Shown here: piece after piece, positions 49,500 to 60,353 of the stretch | Numbering within the stretch: position 1 is the stretch's first letter | How the letters are laid out: each line of letters starts with the position of its first letter | NCBI GenBank assembly: GCA_011033025.1 | Contig: WFMF01000169.1 | Span: forward strand, 62,001-126,000 | DNA: 64,000 nucleotides | Source: Beroe forskalii | Lineage: Eukaryota; Ctenophora; Nuda; Beroida; Beroidae | Direction of reading: 5' to 3' | Notes under the pieces: model-generated | Seen by the model: the letters and a program-made list of their open reading frames with translations, nothing else | The model's database searches: none | What the model was told of the DNA's origin: nothing | Translations under genes and position numbers: made by a program

Positions 49500-50525
49500 C
49501 TAGTTCAACTTTAATCTGGGAGAGAAGGTGACTAGTTCAACTTTAATCTGGGAGAGAAGGCGACTAGTTCAACTTTAATCTGGGGGAGAGGGCGATTAGT
49601 TCAACTTTAATCTGGGAGAAAGGGTGACTAGTTCAACTTTAATCTGGGGGAGAGGGCGATTAGTTTAACTTTAAGCTGGGAGAGAGGGCGACTAGTTCAA
49701 CTTTAAGCTGGGAGAGAGGGCGACTAGTTCAACTTTAATCTGGGAGAGAAGGTGACTAGTGCAACTTTAATCTGGGAGAGAGGACGATTAGTTCAACTTT
49801 AATCTGAGGATTGGGCGAATAGTTCAACTTTAATCTGGGGGAGAGGGCGACTAGTTCAACTTTAATCTGGGAGAAAGGGTGACAAGTTAATCTGGGGGAG
49901 AGGGAGACTAGTTCAACTTTAATCTGAGGAGAGAGGGCGACTAGTTTAACTTTAATCTGGGGAGAGGGCGACTAGTTTAACTTTAATCTGGGGGAGAGGG
50001 CGACTAGTTCAACTTTAATCTGAGAGAGAGGGCAACTAGTTCAACTTTAATCTGGGGGAGAGGGCGACTAGTTTAACTTTAATCTGGGAGAAAGGGTGAC
50101 TAGTTCAACTTTAATCTGGGAGAGAGGGCGACTAGTTCAACTTTAATCTGGGAGAGAGGGCAACTACCTAGTTCAACTTTAATCTGGGAGAAAGGGTGAC
50201 TAGTTCAACTTTAATCTGGGAGAGAGGGCGACTAGTTCAACTTTAATCTGGGAGAGAGGGCGACTAGTTTAACTTTAATCTGGGAGAGAGGGCAACTAGT
50301 TCAACTTTAATCTGGGAGAAAGGGTGACTAGTTCAACTTTAATCTGGGAGAGAGGGCGACTAGTTCAACTTTAATCTGGGAGAGAGGACGACTAGTTTAA
50401 CTTTAATCTGGGAGAGAGGGTGACTAGTTCAACTTTAATCTGGGAGAGAGGGCGACTAGTTCAACTTTAATCTGGGAGAAAGGGAGAGAGGGCGACTAGT
50501 TCAACTTTAATCTGGGAGAGACGTA
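49490..50525 (-). repeat. 32-bp minisatellite grown from a splice acceptor, about 32 copies
   Basis: Units of about 32 bp contain (plus strand) GGCGACTAGTTCAACTTTAA followed by TCTGGGAGAGAG, with variants GGTGA, GGCAA and GAAAG. On the minus strand each unit reads AGTTGAACTAG then TCGCCCTCTC, identical to the acceptor and first bases of exon 49,282-49,499. The array is the intron end of that exon repeated. Its copies vary in length and by point changes. Confidence 0.95.
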
Positions 50526-51879
50526 AATCAGGGAGAACATAAAAATAAGAATAATTTGATGTTTATAGAACCAAGACAACTCCACCATTTGCCTGCTGAA
50601 TACAATGCTAGCTCACTAACAACCTAAATAAACATCATGGCACTCCTACTTTGGTGTAAAATATACACACATATATTTTCATTATTATTATTATTATTAT
50701 GGAGTGTGGGAGTTCAGCATATCACAGCAATACTGAATACAGTGAACCGTGTTAAAGTTTGTTATGAAATGTATACGTCTAACACTCACTGAAATGGATA
50801 TGTGAATTTTAAAATTGTGTTCATCAGCGGACCATCACAGCAGTATCGGATATATTAGCATACTACTGAGAATTGAGATACCAATATCACGACAGCAGCT
50901 GCTGGATGTCTACTACATGCTTACATGGGATTTTATTTACAGTTCAGTAAGTGCTAACAGATACAGTCTACAATATTACACTTATACCTTCATACCTACC
51001 TGGCATATTCTGAGTAATAGGGAACGAGTTCAAATTTTGAATTAAATAGATTTCCCACATTCATAAATCAACAAAACTTATGTGTTAAGCACTCACATAA
51101 AACCATAATTTTAGCGGTTATTTCAATATTTGTCGCTGAGTAACGCAAATCGTCTGCCAACTTAACTCAGTTACCGTAATTTGTCAGTTCAGGACGCAAA
51201 TGGTCTCTCAAAGCTCTTATATCCCAGACGGTATCGGATCAGGGACTAGCGAAGTAGGGGAAGTGCTTAGTGCGTCATGCGTGTATGACCTTGGTATTTG
51301 TATGACGTATGTTTGTATGTTTGTATGTTTGTGTGGTTTGTGTGAGTTGTTTTGTGTGTTTGTGTGGGTTGCAAGAGAATTCTCGTCTTCGTATGATCCA
51401 GTTTCCTTTTGTGAGCCTCATATGTTTGTTTCAAGTCTATGTTTCAAGTCTGTTTCAAGTTTTTGAGTCTGATATTTTACCTTGTATCAAATCAAGGAGA
51501 GTGTTTGTGAGTCTGTAGGTTTAATTCAAGTGTAAAACTTAATACGTAATGGGGAACAGTGGAACACACACAGGAACTAAGTGAATTGCAACATGCTAAA
51601 TACGTAACTTGAGATGTCAACAAGAGATGACTTCGTAGCCAGCATAAGATGATTTAGTGTAAGTCAGCGTTTTAATCAAGTATTTTCTCATTGTCCCTTT
51701 TTAAGTTTTTAAATTTGGCATGTTTGAATTCAAAATATGTCGCATATTGTCAGGTTACATATATAATTTAAAATAATAAGTTGACTTGGGGTCTGGGGAT
51801 ACAAAGATTTTATGTAATTTTACAAGCACCGCAGCGTCAGAATATGATTTTAAATTGAGAGTAGATGGTCAGTTGAGCA
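50526..51879. other. ABC gene intron
   Basis: AT-rich. An ATT run lies near 50,680-50,698, a TTTGTATG/TTTGTGTG run near 51,310-51,372, and small CAAGTCTGTTT repeats near 51,430. No exon found. Confidence 0.4.
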
Positions 51880-52500
51880 GTTGGAATGTAATGTATCGTG
51901 TATTACTGATTTTAAATGTAATGTATTGTGTTGGCATGTAATGTATAGTGTATAATTGAGTTTGAATGTAATGTATAGTGTATAATTGAGTTGGAATGTA
52001 ATGTATTGTGTGTAATTGAGTTGGAATTTAATTTATGTGTATAATTGAGTTGGAATGTAATGTATTGTGTATTATAATTGAGTGGGAATGTAATGTATTG
52101 AGTATAATTGAGTTGTAATGTAATGTATTGTGTATAATTGAGTTGTAATGTAATGTGTTGTGTATAATTGAGTTGGAATGTAATGTGTTGTGTGTAATTG
52201 AGTTGGAATGTAATGTATTGTGTATAATTGAGTTGGAATGTAATGTATGTGTATAATTGAGTTGTAATGTAATGTATAGTGTATAATTGAGTTGGAATGT
52301 AATGTATTGTGTATAATTGAGTTGTAATGTAATGTATAGTGTATAATTGAGTTGGAATGTTATGTACTGTGTATAATTGAGTTAGAATGTAATGTGTTGT
52401 GTGTAATTGAGTTGGAATGTAATGTTTTGTGTATAATTGAGTTGGAATGTAATGTATCGTGTATAATTGAGTTGGAATGTAATGTATAATGTATAACATG
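51880..52500. repeat. 30-bp minisatellite, about 20 copies
   Basis: Tandem units close to GTATAATTGAGTTGGAATGT then AATGTATTGT, with point variants and a few shortened copies. On the minus strand a 226-codon frame (51,912-52,592) reads through it as a Tyr/Thr/Ile/His/Gln repeat. I attribute the frame to the 30-bp (multiple of three) period. It sits inside an ABC gene intron. Confidence 0.95.
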
Positions 52501-53486
52501 TCCTGCAGGAGCCCAATATTCCTCTGTTTACATCTCCTGAGGAGCTCCAGGTCACTCCGCCTGATAGCACTCCACATACAACACAACTTCAATTAGTCAA
52601 GTAGCCATCAAATTGCATGTTAAAGTGGTGTTGTTTTTTGTTTTGAGGTCGCAGTGTGTACACTGGATCAGTGACAATAACTTTGCAGCGGCTACCAATA
52701 CAGTGCCGATACAGATCTACTGAGCTGCGAGTTAAGTTTATTGTTCTAAATAATAAAAAGCTGCAGACAAAAAGAAAAAAGCTTGTTGCTTCTCGGTCGG
52801 AAGAGAACATGTTGCATGTTATCTATATCCACGATCAAAGTTGTGACACAATGATGCCATTCACTCAAATAAAGAAATTTAACAACTTAATAAACGTGAT
52901 AAGTTGATCAAAGAAAGAAGTCGTTCGCTACCATACAAAAATCTAAATTAATTGGGGGAGGGAAATTAAGCGCCTGCTTACGGGAACAACGGACAACAAC
53001 AATTGTGCTGGCAGGCGCAATTCTTGTTGACAGGGTTTTTGGAGCATTCTTTATTCATTGATGATCACTTATGATGTATGATTGCTGTTTGTTTGTCAAT
53101 ATTGACGAGTTTGAAGTAATATTGATGAATAATATTGATATTCTTTTATGTTGATACTAACCTATTCAACTTTACCTATATTTAGGCTCAGGATGTAGTA
53201 ATACGAAGATATCACCTACCTATAATATCATATATGCTGTCTCATTGCGTATCCAACCCAATCAAATTAATTATCAGTCACTACTGTATCTAACCTCCTA
53301 CTTTTCTCAGACAAGCTGGGTAAGATTAATGGAATTGATGAAATCAATTCATCAATATCAATCAATCAATCATCAAGAGATATTGGCCAGTCACTAACAA
53401 AGAAGATAGATTCCATAGGTCCTTCGACTACCAATTCGCCATAACTTGCTACGGAAGAAAATTTTAAAGTGTGGGTAGGTATTTAC
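52501..53486. other. ABC gene intron
   Basis: On the minus strand near 52,497-52,590 there are three acceptor-like sites (CTATCAG, CTCCTCAG, CTCCTGCAG) and an open stretch containing SDLELLRRCKQRNIGLL. No good donor follows, and exons 53,487-53,598 and 49,282-49,499 already join in phase. I do not call an exon. Confidence 0.45.
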
Positions 53487-53598
53487 CGTATCTAACCTTA
53501 TCTGAGACGAAGGTAGTAGCGACGAAACACCCCAGAATAAGGACGTTAACACAGAGATCCTGGTAGAGGGATGCCCACCTCAGTACACCGGCCCATAC
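53487..53598 (-). CDS. ABCC-like transporter exon: TMD2 helix pair
   Basis: Acceptor GCTTCCTCAAG, donor GTAAAT. Enters phase 0, leaves phase 1. It encodes VWAGVLRWASLYQDLCVNVL then ILGCFVATTFVSDKVRY. This matches the ABCC TMD2 segment NRWLxxRLExxGNLxVxxAAxFAVxS, the intracellular coupling region running into a membrane helix. Phase and content fit both neighbours. Confidence 0.9.
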
Positions 53599-53860
53599 CT
53601 TGAGGAAGCAGCAGTTAAACACAAAGAAATGTTTTCAAGAAACTTCTCACCAAGAAATTTACCTCAAATCTCAAACATTGGCCTACGTTCTAGTTTGGTT
53701 TAAACGGATGTTCAAACTCTTAATTAATTCAAACCCAATGTTTAAATGTTTAACAATCAGCTGTACAGTTTTACAAAATTGGCTGATAATTTTTCTTCGA
53801 GATTATTCAATTTTAACGAGCAAATAATGTCACAATCTCATAACTTATCCTCAAACTCAC

Positions 53861-53951
53861 AATGTTGATGTTGTGAAGGTGGTGGGTTTGCTTCTCCAAC
53901 ATGGACACATACTGGTCCCTTACTCCAAAGCCTCTCACTAGCGTCAGACAA
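53861..53951 (-). CDS. ABCC-like transporter exon: TMD2 intracellular loop
   Basis: Acceptor CTCCCTGCAG, donor GTGAGT. Enters phase 2, leaves phase 0. It encodes CLTLVRGFGVRDQYVSMLEK then QTHHLHNINI, equivalent to the ABCC stretch ETLSGLSTIRAYGxExRFxxxNxxxxDxNxxAYY. The Gly-Phe-Gly in place of the usual Ala-Tyr-Gly is a conservative change. Confidence 0.9.
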
Positions 53952-55778
53952 CTGCAGGGAGAACGTGGATCGTGTTTTGAGCAATACGTTGTGTATTGTG
54001 TGAGTTTGTGTACCTAAGTAGTGAATACACCGATGTAAGTCCGATGTTCCTGAATATTAAACATGGCAACATTGCATACCTAAATACATTCAAATTATAA
54101 ACATTCCAATAAAACAAATAAACACTTACTACCGATAACAGATTTCATACATGTTCATATTCTAATTTTACACAATGTCTTATCTACAAATAATTGAAAT
54201 TTGAAGATGATCATGAATAATAAGATACCTAGGAAATAAAGATAAACAATAATTCAAGTAGAATATTCATAATGATAATGATAAAGTAGTAATAATGATG
54301 AGTGTATTGAATGATGAAAATGTAATAAAATACACAACATAATGATAATGAATAATTAATTGTTTTACACTGAGGACCCCTCTACTGCAGCCACTGAGGA
54401 AAAGAAGAGAAGGGGTAATTGAATTAAGTTACTCTTGAGTCACCTTATTATGCAGTACATATTACTTACATGCAATGTACCGCAGATTTAAATGTTTTAT
54501 GATACATTGATTTGAATTAAAAAGAAATATTTCTTCAAGACATCAATCTGCAAGACTTTTCTCCAACTCCGTACTTGAACACCAACATGATTCCTTTAGG
54601 TAATGCAATGTGGAGAGCAGTAGGATCTTAATGAGTCACACCAAGATGAGTGGTGTGCAGGCATCTTCAGTCCAATACCTACCTCAGCTTTCGGGGTGTT
54701 TAAATTGCGAGAGCTTTTTATGAGTAGGCCCCCAGCAGTCACCCCTGGTACCAGGGTATAGCACCGTCAAGTGCAGTGACCACCTGCCTGAATGAATCTG
54801 AAACTTGCTCTTTGGTCTTTGTCGTTACTCCAAGCACCAAGAAATTAAGCAACACATTAAGTGAAGAGAAGTAGAGGACCGGCGGATGGATCCGGGTCAT
54901 TTGTGTCCTTTTACGTTGCACATTAATGAAATTAATGCGAGTGGCATGCATTGATTGCAAATTTGAAGTTTGGACTGTGGCTTCAGCAATTTAATAATTC
55001 TGATAAAGGAATGTCGGTACTAGGTAGCTACATGCCACTTAAGTTTTAGTCTATGAACTTAAGAACTTAAGAACTTAAGGAGGTATCTGGTATCTATTAA
55101 ACATTCACAATAAATTTGATGGCGGATTGCATTTTGATGGTATTTGTGGTTAGCATGGGCTATGCGGTCTAGAGGAGAATAGGGTCACAGCACATTGCAA
55201 ATCGCTCCAATAAAATGTACATGAAAATGTACATAAGTGATAAGACTGGAGGTACCTGTATTCAGAAATAATTAATTAAGTAATTAAGGACAATATATCA
55301 GACATGCGTGTTTTGAATTGTCGACTGTCTACTTGTAACTGTCGACTGTCTACTTGTAATGGTTTATGGTAGAAGCCAGGTCATCACATTAGGATTTAAT
55401 CCGTTTACAGGGAACAATGAACGGGTGAACTGATGACACTATGTCACGCCCCTTTACACCCCCTCCCAGTGTAACATTGTACGGCATCTCGAACAGGAAC
55501 ATTACGCCATATTCACAATAAGACAATGATAAGATGCGATAACAAAGGAAACAAGGAAACAGAGAAATAGGTATGCATTGGGATTTGGGGATGATGCATG
55601 GATGGAGGGTCTGAAAAATATTTTAGGTTCTTTTTTACTCTTATGTGAGCATGTGGGATGAAAGATACCTAATAGAACGGACAAACCATTAAATTAGATT
55701 GATTTTACCTATGATATCAATTATCGACTTCATTGTATGTTTGTATTGGGAATTGTATTTTCTTCCTTATTGGATTAC
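53952..55778. other. ABC gene intron
   Basis: No exon found. A minus-strand 73-codon frame at 54,739-54,960 has no ABC similarity and is not required by phase. Small repeats: GAACTTAA near 55,055-55,078, and a 20-bp duplication of CGACTGTCTACTTGTAA near 55,321-55,359. Confidence 0.45.
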
Positions 55779-55933
55779 CTGACAGTCTCAGAGATGTGTC
55801 TGTAGATATTCTGCTTGAATTCTGTCTGGAGTATCCTGATAACCCTACACGCAGGTTTGTAGAACAGGTAACACCAGATAGTAAGGAGACACATGGGGAT
55901 TATAACCACGAGAGACCCGGGACTCACTATCAC
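55779..55933 (-). CDS. ABCC-like transporter exon: TMD2 membrane helix and loop
   Basis: Acceptor TCGTTGTACAG, donor GTAATC. Enters phase 0, leaves phase 2. It encodes VIVSPGSLVVIIPMCLLTIW, then YKPACRVIRILQTEFKQN and IYRHISETV. This matches ABCC TMD2 (WFLxVxVPLxxxYxxxQ...SRxLxRLxSxxRSPIYSHFSET). The first third of the exon lies within the last unit of a tandem array that repeats this intron-exon junction. Confidence 0.9.
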
Positions 55934-56152
55934 CTGTACAACGAGATAGTGAGGAGACAAATGGGGATTATCACGCCAGAGACCCGGGACTCACTATCAC
56001 CTGAAACACCAGATGGTAAGGAGACACATGGGGATTATCACACCAGAGACCCGGGACTCACTATCACCTGAAACACCAGATGGTGAGGAGACACATGGGT
56101 ATTATCACCACCAGAGACCCGGGACTCACTATCACCTGAAAATCGTGTTGCT
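55867..56152 (-). repeat. About 67-bp tandem array duplicating an intron-exon junction, four copies
   Basis: Four copies, each containing (plus strand) GAGACCCGGGACTCACTATC and ACATGGGGATTA. On the minus strand every copy holds an acceptor (TTTCAG or TTGTACAG) followed by the exon start GTGATAGTGAGTCCCGGGTC. The copy nearest the gene body is the real exon 55,779-55,933. The outer three would encode the same start but run into stops or the next unit. Confidence 0.9.
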
Positions 56153-56326
56153 GCATCGGATCTATATTTCTTTTTCCAACCCATACCGGCCCATATACTT
56201 AGTTTTTTCTCTCCTTTTAATAAGAATCTTTTACTTCAGAATTTCAATAATTTTATGATAAAAACTTAGCGTGCATCGTAATTCCAATTTCCAGCCAGTT
56301 CTAACCGCTATCCGGTAAATAGATAC

Positions 56327-56426
56327 CTGTACAACCAGTGCTCCAATGATTTGGGAGGAAAGGAAGAGGACAGCAGTCAGACAGTCCATCAGAGGCCGTC
56401 CAATCAGCTCCAAATCCACTGTAAAC
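56327..56426 (-). CDS. ABCC-like transporter exon: TMD2, LNRF-proximal helix
   Basis: Acceptor TTCTTTCAG, donor GTATCT. Enters phase 2, restoring Arg of LNRF, and leaves phase 0. It encodes FTVDLELIGRPLMDCLTAVL then FLSSQIIGALVVQ, equivalent to ABCC RFSKDxxxxDxxLPxxxxxFLxxxxQVxGTLVV. The 5' half of the exon (56,374-56,426) is duplicated at 58,233-58,285. Confidence 0.92.
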
Positions 56427-57195
56427 CTGAAAGAATAATTATAAATTTCAACTCCTTAATCATAGACTCATATAATAACTGAATTATAATATGAACTTTC
56501 CGCGACATTTTCACTTGGCGGCTGTTCAAGTAACTTCTCATGTTCTAATTCAGGAAATCCAGCTGGGATATTTCACACAAATTGGAATGTGATGTCCATA
56601 GAATTTAGCTTGATCTGACATAACATACAAAATTACAGAATACGCGCATCAACATCGTAATCGCTTCACCAAGAGTTTTTATGACATTATGATAATATGA
56701 CTAGACTAACTACCATAACACTGAAGTGAATTGCTCAACGAGCACTCTAATAATGGAGGCTGAGGGAGAGGATATAATGTAAGAATATGATCTCTTTTCT
56801 GTCACCACTGTGTAGAGAGATCCATTCACATGGGACTGTATTCTGAGTAGAGGACTGTGTACATTTACTCAGATGCTCGGTGAGATATAGTGAAATGCAG
56901 TACAGAGAAGCTTCATTCGTTCAAACGTTCAAAGATGACAGGATAATACTGTCTTGTGACTCCGGTGAAAACACAAAAAGGGTCCATCAATGAGAGCACT
57001 CCTACACGATGATCAGTGACCAATGATTCGATCCCTGTTGAGCTTAGAGGGTAGGGTAGCAGAACGAAATGAGGAACTGAGTGATTCGCAGTTTCGAGTA
57101 AAGGGCTAAAGTGACCTATTTATTATCGATGAGAATGTAAAATTGTAAAATGAATGACGCCTAACAGTTCCTTTTTCCATAGAAGTATAGTTTAC

Positions 57196-57352
57196 CTGTT
57201 GAGTACAGAGGAGAGGGCAGTCTTGTTGTAGTGGGAGAGGGACATGGAGGATATGGAGTGTAACATGTCATGGAGCTGGGTGTAACACGCCGAACTCACG
57301 ACAACGTTTACCAGGATCACAGTTATCACTTCCGCTATTATCTGACCTCCTC
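57196..57352 (-). CDS. ABCC-like transporter exon: TMD2 coupling helix region
   Basis: Acceptor CGTTGCAG, donor GTAAAC. Enters phase 1, leaves phase 2. It encodes GGGQIIAEVITVILVNVVVS, then ACYTQLHDMLHSISSMSLSH and NKTALSSVLNR. It corresponds to the ABCC pattern LHxxLLxxxLRAPMSFFDxTPxGRILNRF. The LNR ending is diagnostic. Confidence 0.93.
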
Positions 57353-57655
57353 CTGCAACGAAGGGGGGTGAAGAGAGGGAGTGGGAGAAATAGAGAGTGG
57401 GTCTGAGAAGAAATGAAGAGTGGGGAGAAATGAAAAGAGGGAGTGGGAAAGGGTAGAAATGAAGACCTGCATTAGACTTGTGCAATGTGCCTGGACGAAG
57501 TGGCGAACGGATCTATGCCAGGCGACGGTTTAAGCCAATATGGTCTATGTATAATAGGTACCGATCAAGAGTGCGGAGGTTTCTTTAATATACTCTAAAG
57601 CTGTAACTTTTTCAAATAAATCATATCATGACGGTTTAAAGGAGAGAATACTGAC

Positions 57656-57732
57656 CTGCAAGTAGAAAGTAGTATATTCCTTTAGTTTGTTGTTCTTTGT
57701 TCGTATCCTCCTTATCATCCAAGAAATCCTGA
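57656..57732 (-). CDS. ABCC-like transporter exon: extracellular loop of TMD2 (copy A)
   Basis: Acceptor TTATCTCCAG, donor GTCAGT. Enters phase 2, leaves phase 1. It encodes QDFLDDKEDTNKEQQTKGIY then YFLLA. The charged first part fits the first extracellular loop of TMD2, and the end starts the next helix. At 77 nt (3n+2) only one of the two duplicated versions (here or 62,804-62,880) can be used per mRNA without a frameshift. Confidence 0.9.
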
Positions 57733-58232
57733 CTGGAGATAAACATGATTCAGATAATCAGACGAAATCAGCTGGTATCAGCAAACGTCAAACTGGTGCT
57801 TACTGATAGCGTTAAATTATAATGGTTTCACTTTTCAGATCATGATGATGCATAAAATTGCTGTCAACTGATAGTAATAGTGTAATAAGTCAGACTGGTG
57901 CCGAAATATGGAATACTGTAGCACCATTCAGGCAAAACCTCATGGTTTCATGAAGACTTTTTATGCAATTTTCAGGTACTTCGTATTGAAAGTCCAACAC
58001 CACGAAACATGATCTGATTCGATTAATTTGCACCAAAAACAGCATTGAAAAGTAATGAGGTGCTAGTGGGTCAATAAGTGGGTTGGCCCAGGTGTGAAGG
58101 TGTAAAGATGTTGCACCCGCTGATGATAATGGGGGAATACTTAATAACGATTTTAATCGATTCGGCTGGTTTTTCCCTTCGGTTGGTGCCCTATTGATAA
58201 GGATTAAGGAATTGGGAAGGCTGCATATTGAT

Positions 58233-58285
58233 CAGTCAGACAGTCCATCAGAGGCCGTCCAATCAGCTCCAAATCCACTGTAAAC
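58233..58285 (-). pseudogene. Truncated duplicate of ABCC exon 56,327-56,426
   Basis: The minus strand keeps the acceptor-side sequence (GTTTACAGTGGATTTGGAGC) and codons for FTVDLELIGRPLMD. It ends at the tandem-duplication breakpoint, and no donor follows at the right place. It is a by-product of the segmental duplication. Confidence 0.8.
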
Positions 58286-58740
58286 CTGAGAGAAAAGTTA
58301 TAACTCCTCAATCATAGAATCATATCATAACTAAATTATATCAACTTTCCGCGACATTTTCATTTGGCGGCTGTTCAAGTTACTTCTCAAGTTCTAAATC
58401 AGGAAATCCAGCTGGAATATTTCACACAAATTGAGATGTGTTGTCCAGAGAATTTAGCTTAATATTACATGACATACACAATTACAGAATACACGCATCT
58501 ACATCCTAATCGCTTCACCAAGAGTTTTTATGACATTATGATAATATGACTAGACTAACTACCATAACACTGAAGTGAATTGCTCAACGAGCACTCTAAT
58601 AATGAAAGGCTGAGGGAGAGGATATAATGTTAGAATATGATCTCTTTTCTGTCACCACTGTGCAGAGAGATCCATTCACATGGGACTGTATTCTGAGTAG
58701 AGGACAGCATACATTTACTCTGCTGCTCGGTGAGATCAAC
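58233..58740. repeat. Segmental duplication, copy B, left part
   Basis: Matches 56,374 to about 56,885 with substitutions. It contains the duplicated 5' half of exon 56,327-56,426 on the minus strand, which lacks the rest of that exon and its donor and so is a partial exon. Identity to copy A stops after TGCTCGGTGAGAT, where the long-inverted-repeat element begins. Confidence 0.88.
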
Positions 58741-58929
58741 TGTGAACTAAATAGTATAGTAGGTTTGAGAACGTTTTTCGGTAGTTCATAGGCCATAGAT
58801 GCACCAGAAAAAAACTAACCAACTTCTGAGTTGGGCAACCCCTTTTTGGACCCCTTTTCTTTCAAAATGGGGCAAAAACTTTGAATGGCAATATCTCAGC
58901 TTCTGATTGAGATACGAAGCCAATGAATA

Positions 58930-59745
58930 CACCAAACTATGCAGAATGAGCACATTATGGGGGGCAGAGCATAGTTTCTAAGTCGAAACCCCTTTAGTTT
59001 TCGAGTTATGGACGAAAAACCCCTTTTTACTTTTCAATTAATGAGAACAGAAGATCGTAGAGACCTCAACGAGTACACTAGGGTATGCAGAATGAGCACA
59101 TTATGGGGGTAGAGCATAGTTTCTAAGTCGAAACCCCTTTAGTTTTCGAGTTATGGACGAAAAACCCCTTTTAGCCCTACGCGTATGACCAAAATTGCCC
59201 CTTTTCAATAAATGAGAACAGAAGATCGTAGAGACCTCAACAAGTACACTAGGGTATGCAGAATGAGCACATTATGGGGGTAGAGCATAGTTTCTAAGTC
59301 GAAACCCCTTTAGTTTTCGAGTTATGGACGAAAAACCCCTTTTTAGCCCTACGTGTATGACCAAAATTGCCCTTTTTCAATAAATGAGAACAGAAGATCG
59401 TAGAGACCTCAACAAGTACACTAGGGTATGCAGAATGAGCACATTATGGGGGTAGAGCATAGTTTCTAAGTCGTAACCCCTTTAGTTTTCGAGTTATGGA
59501 CGAAAAACCCCTTTTTAGCATACGTGTATGACCATAATTGCACCTTTTCAATGAATGAGAACAGAAGTTCGTAGAGACCACAACAAGTACACTAGAGTAC
59601 GCAGAATGAGCACATTATAGCATTATGGGGGGTAGAGCATAGTTTCAATGTCTTTACCCCTTTCGTTTTCGAGTTATAGACGAAAACCCCCAATTTAGCC
59701 TTATGCGTATTACCAAAATTGTCCCTTTTCAACAAATGAGAAGAT
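58930..59745. repeat. About 171-bp subterminal tandem repeats, left arm
   Basis: Around five units, each containing ATGCAGAATGAGCACATTAT, GTTTTCGAGTTATGGACGAA and AACAGAAGATCGTAGAGACC. Landmarks repeat at 59,101, 59,272 and 59,444, giving a period of 171-172. The last unit is more diverged. Confidence 0.9.
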
Positions 59746-59836
59746 TGTAAAACTTGTAAAACTTCAGACAAATTGGACCTGGTCCTTTATTTCAACAGCA
59801 CCAGGAATATCGTCAAGATTGAACTAACATCGCCAG

Positions 59837-60052
59837 TGGGGGTCAGTGGTGTAGTGGTATCGATTTTTGCACGGGATCGAAAGATCCTGAGATCGAATCC
59901 TGGCCAGCATCACTGAGCTGAGGGTGAGAGATTTTTCTCGAGCCTATGCAGCTCGATGGTTTACTCAGCCGAGCGCACAGGAAACTGTGCGGGAGGGGTA
60001 AATGAGGAGCTGGCCATTGCAGCGAAGTCTCGGGCAAATAAAGTATGGATTT
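59837..60052 (+). mobile_element. tRNA-derived SINE, copy 1
   Basis: A-box-like TGGTGTAGTGG (59,847-59,857) and B-box-like GATCGAATCC (59,891-59,900) occur at tRNA spacing. They are followed by a tail with CAGGAAACTGTGC and ATTGCAGCGAAGTCTCG shared with the minus-strand element at 27.4 kb. It lies in the centre of the foldback element, so it jumped into that element or was carried by it. Confidence 0.85.
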
Positions 60053-60150
60053 CACTTCCTGTACAGCAGTTGGAATAGAAGTAAAACCTTCAAGATGAAA
60101 AAGCAGAAGAAAGCAGAGAAAAATGACGGAGCATCGCCATCAAAAAATCT

Positions 60151-60353
60151 AAGTACGAGAAGCTAGCGGAAAATATTCATGAGGCTGGCACATGAAAGCC
60201 AATGACCTACTTACCGTAGAAGTTGGGACCAGAGGATATGTGGCAAAACGGACAAACTATTTCTATAGGAAGCTTGGGCTGTCTTATCAGGATGGAAACA
60301 AGCTGTCAGAAAGATTCTCAAGGCTAACAATGCGGTGTTCCCATTTCATCTGG
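60151..60353 (+). pseudogene. Decayed retroelement polyprotein fragment
   Basis: KYEKLAENIHEAG in one frame is followed after a frameshift near 60,189 by LTVEVGTRGYVAKRT, then LGL and GNKLSERFSRL and HFIW. The series KYxxL...G...VEVGxRGF...LG(L/I)...LS/TExAxxxSxWIW is one I associate with the C-terminal part of reverse-transcriptase ORFs of invertebrate and fish non-LTR or Penelope-like elements. Frameshift and short length make it a remnant. It supports a retroelement origin for the core of the foldback element. Family assignment is from memory of the motif only. Confidence 0.45.

Larger units (their letters stand above)
56374..58232. repeat. Tandem segmental duplication, copy A (1.86 kb)
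   Basis: The unit 56,374-58,232 is followed head to tail by a second copy that begins at 58,233 (CAGTCAGACAGTCC) and ends at about 63,331 (GCTGCATATTGAT). The second copy is interrupted by the 3.6-kb element. The junction at 58,232/58,233 is exact. Copy A holds the functional exons 56,327-56,426 (5' part), 57,196-57,352 and 57,656-57,732. The copies differ by scattered substitutions and small indels. Confidence 0.93.

Noticed and set aside
52497-52592. Possible extra ABC exon containing SDLELLRRCKQRNIGLL on the minus strand
   Set aside because: It has acceptors but no credible donor. Flanking exons already join in phase, and the sequence does not fit the expected TMD2 order.
51912-52592. 226-codon minus-strand open frame
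   Set aside because: It is created by the 30-bp minisatellite, whose period is a multiple of three.
54739-54960. 73-codon minus-strand frame between ABC exons
   Set aside because: No similarity to ABC domains, and exons on either side join in phase without it.
59837-60052. Functional tRNA gene
   Set aside because: The head has A- and B-box-like sequences, but no complete cloverleaf. The shared non-tRNA tail with the 27.4-kb copy makes it a SINE.
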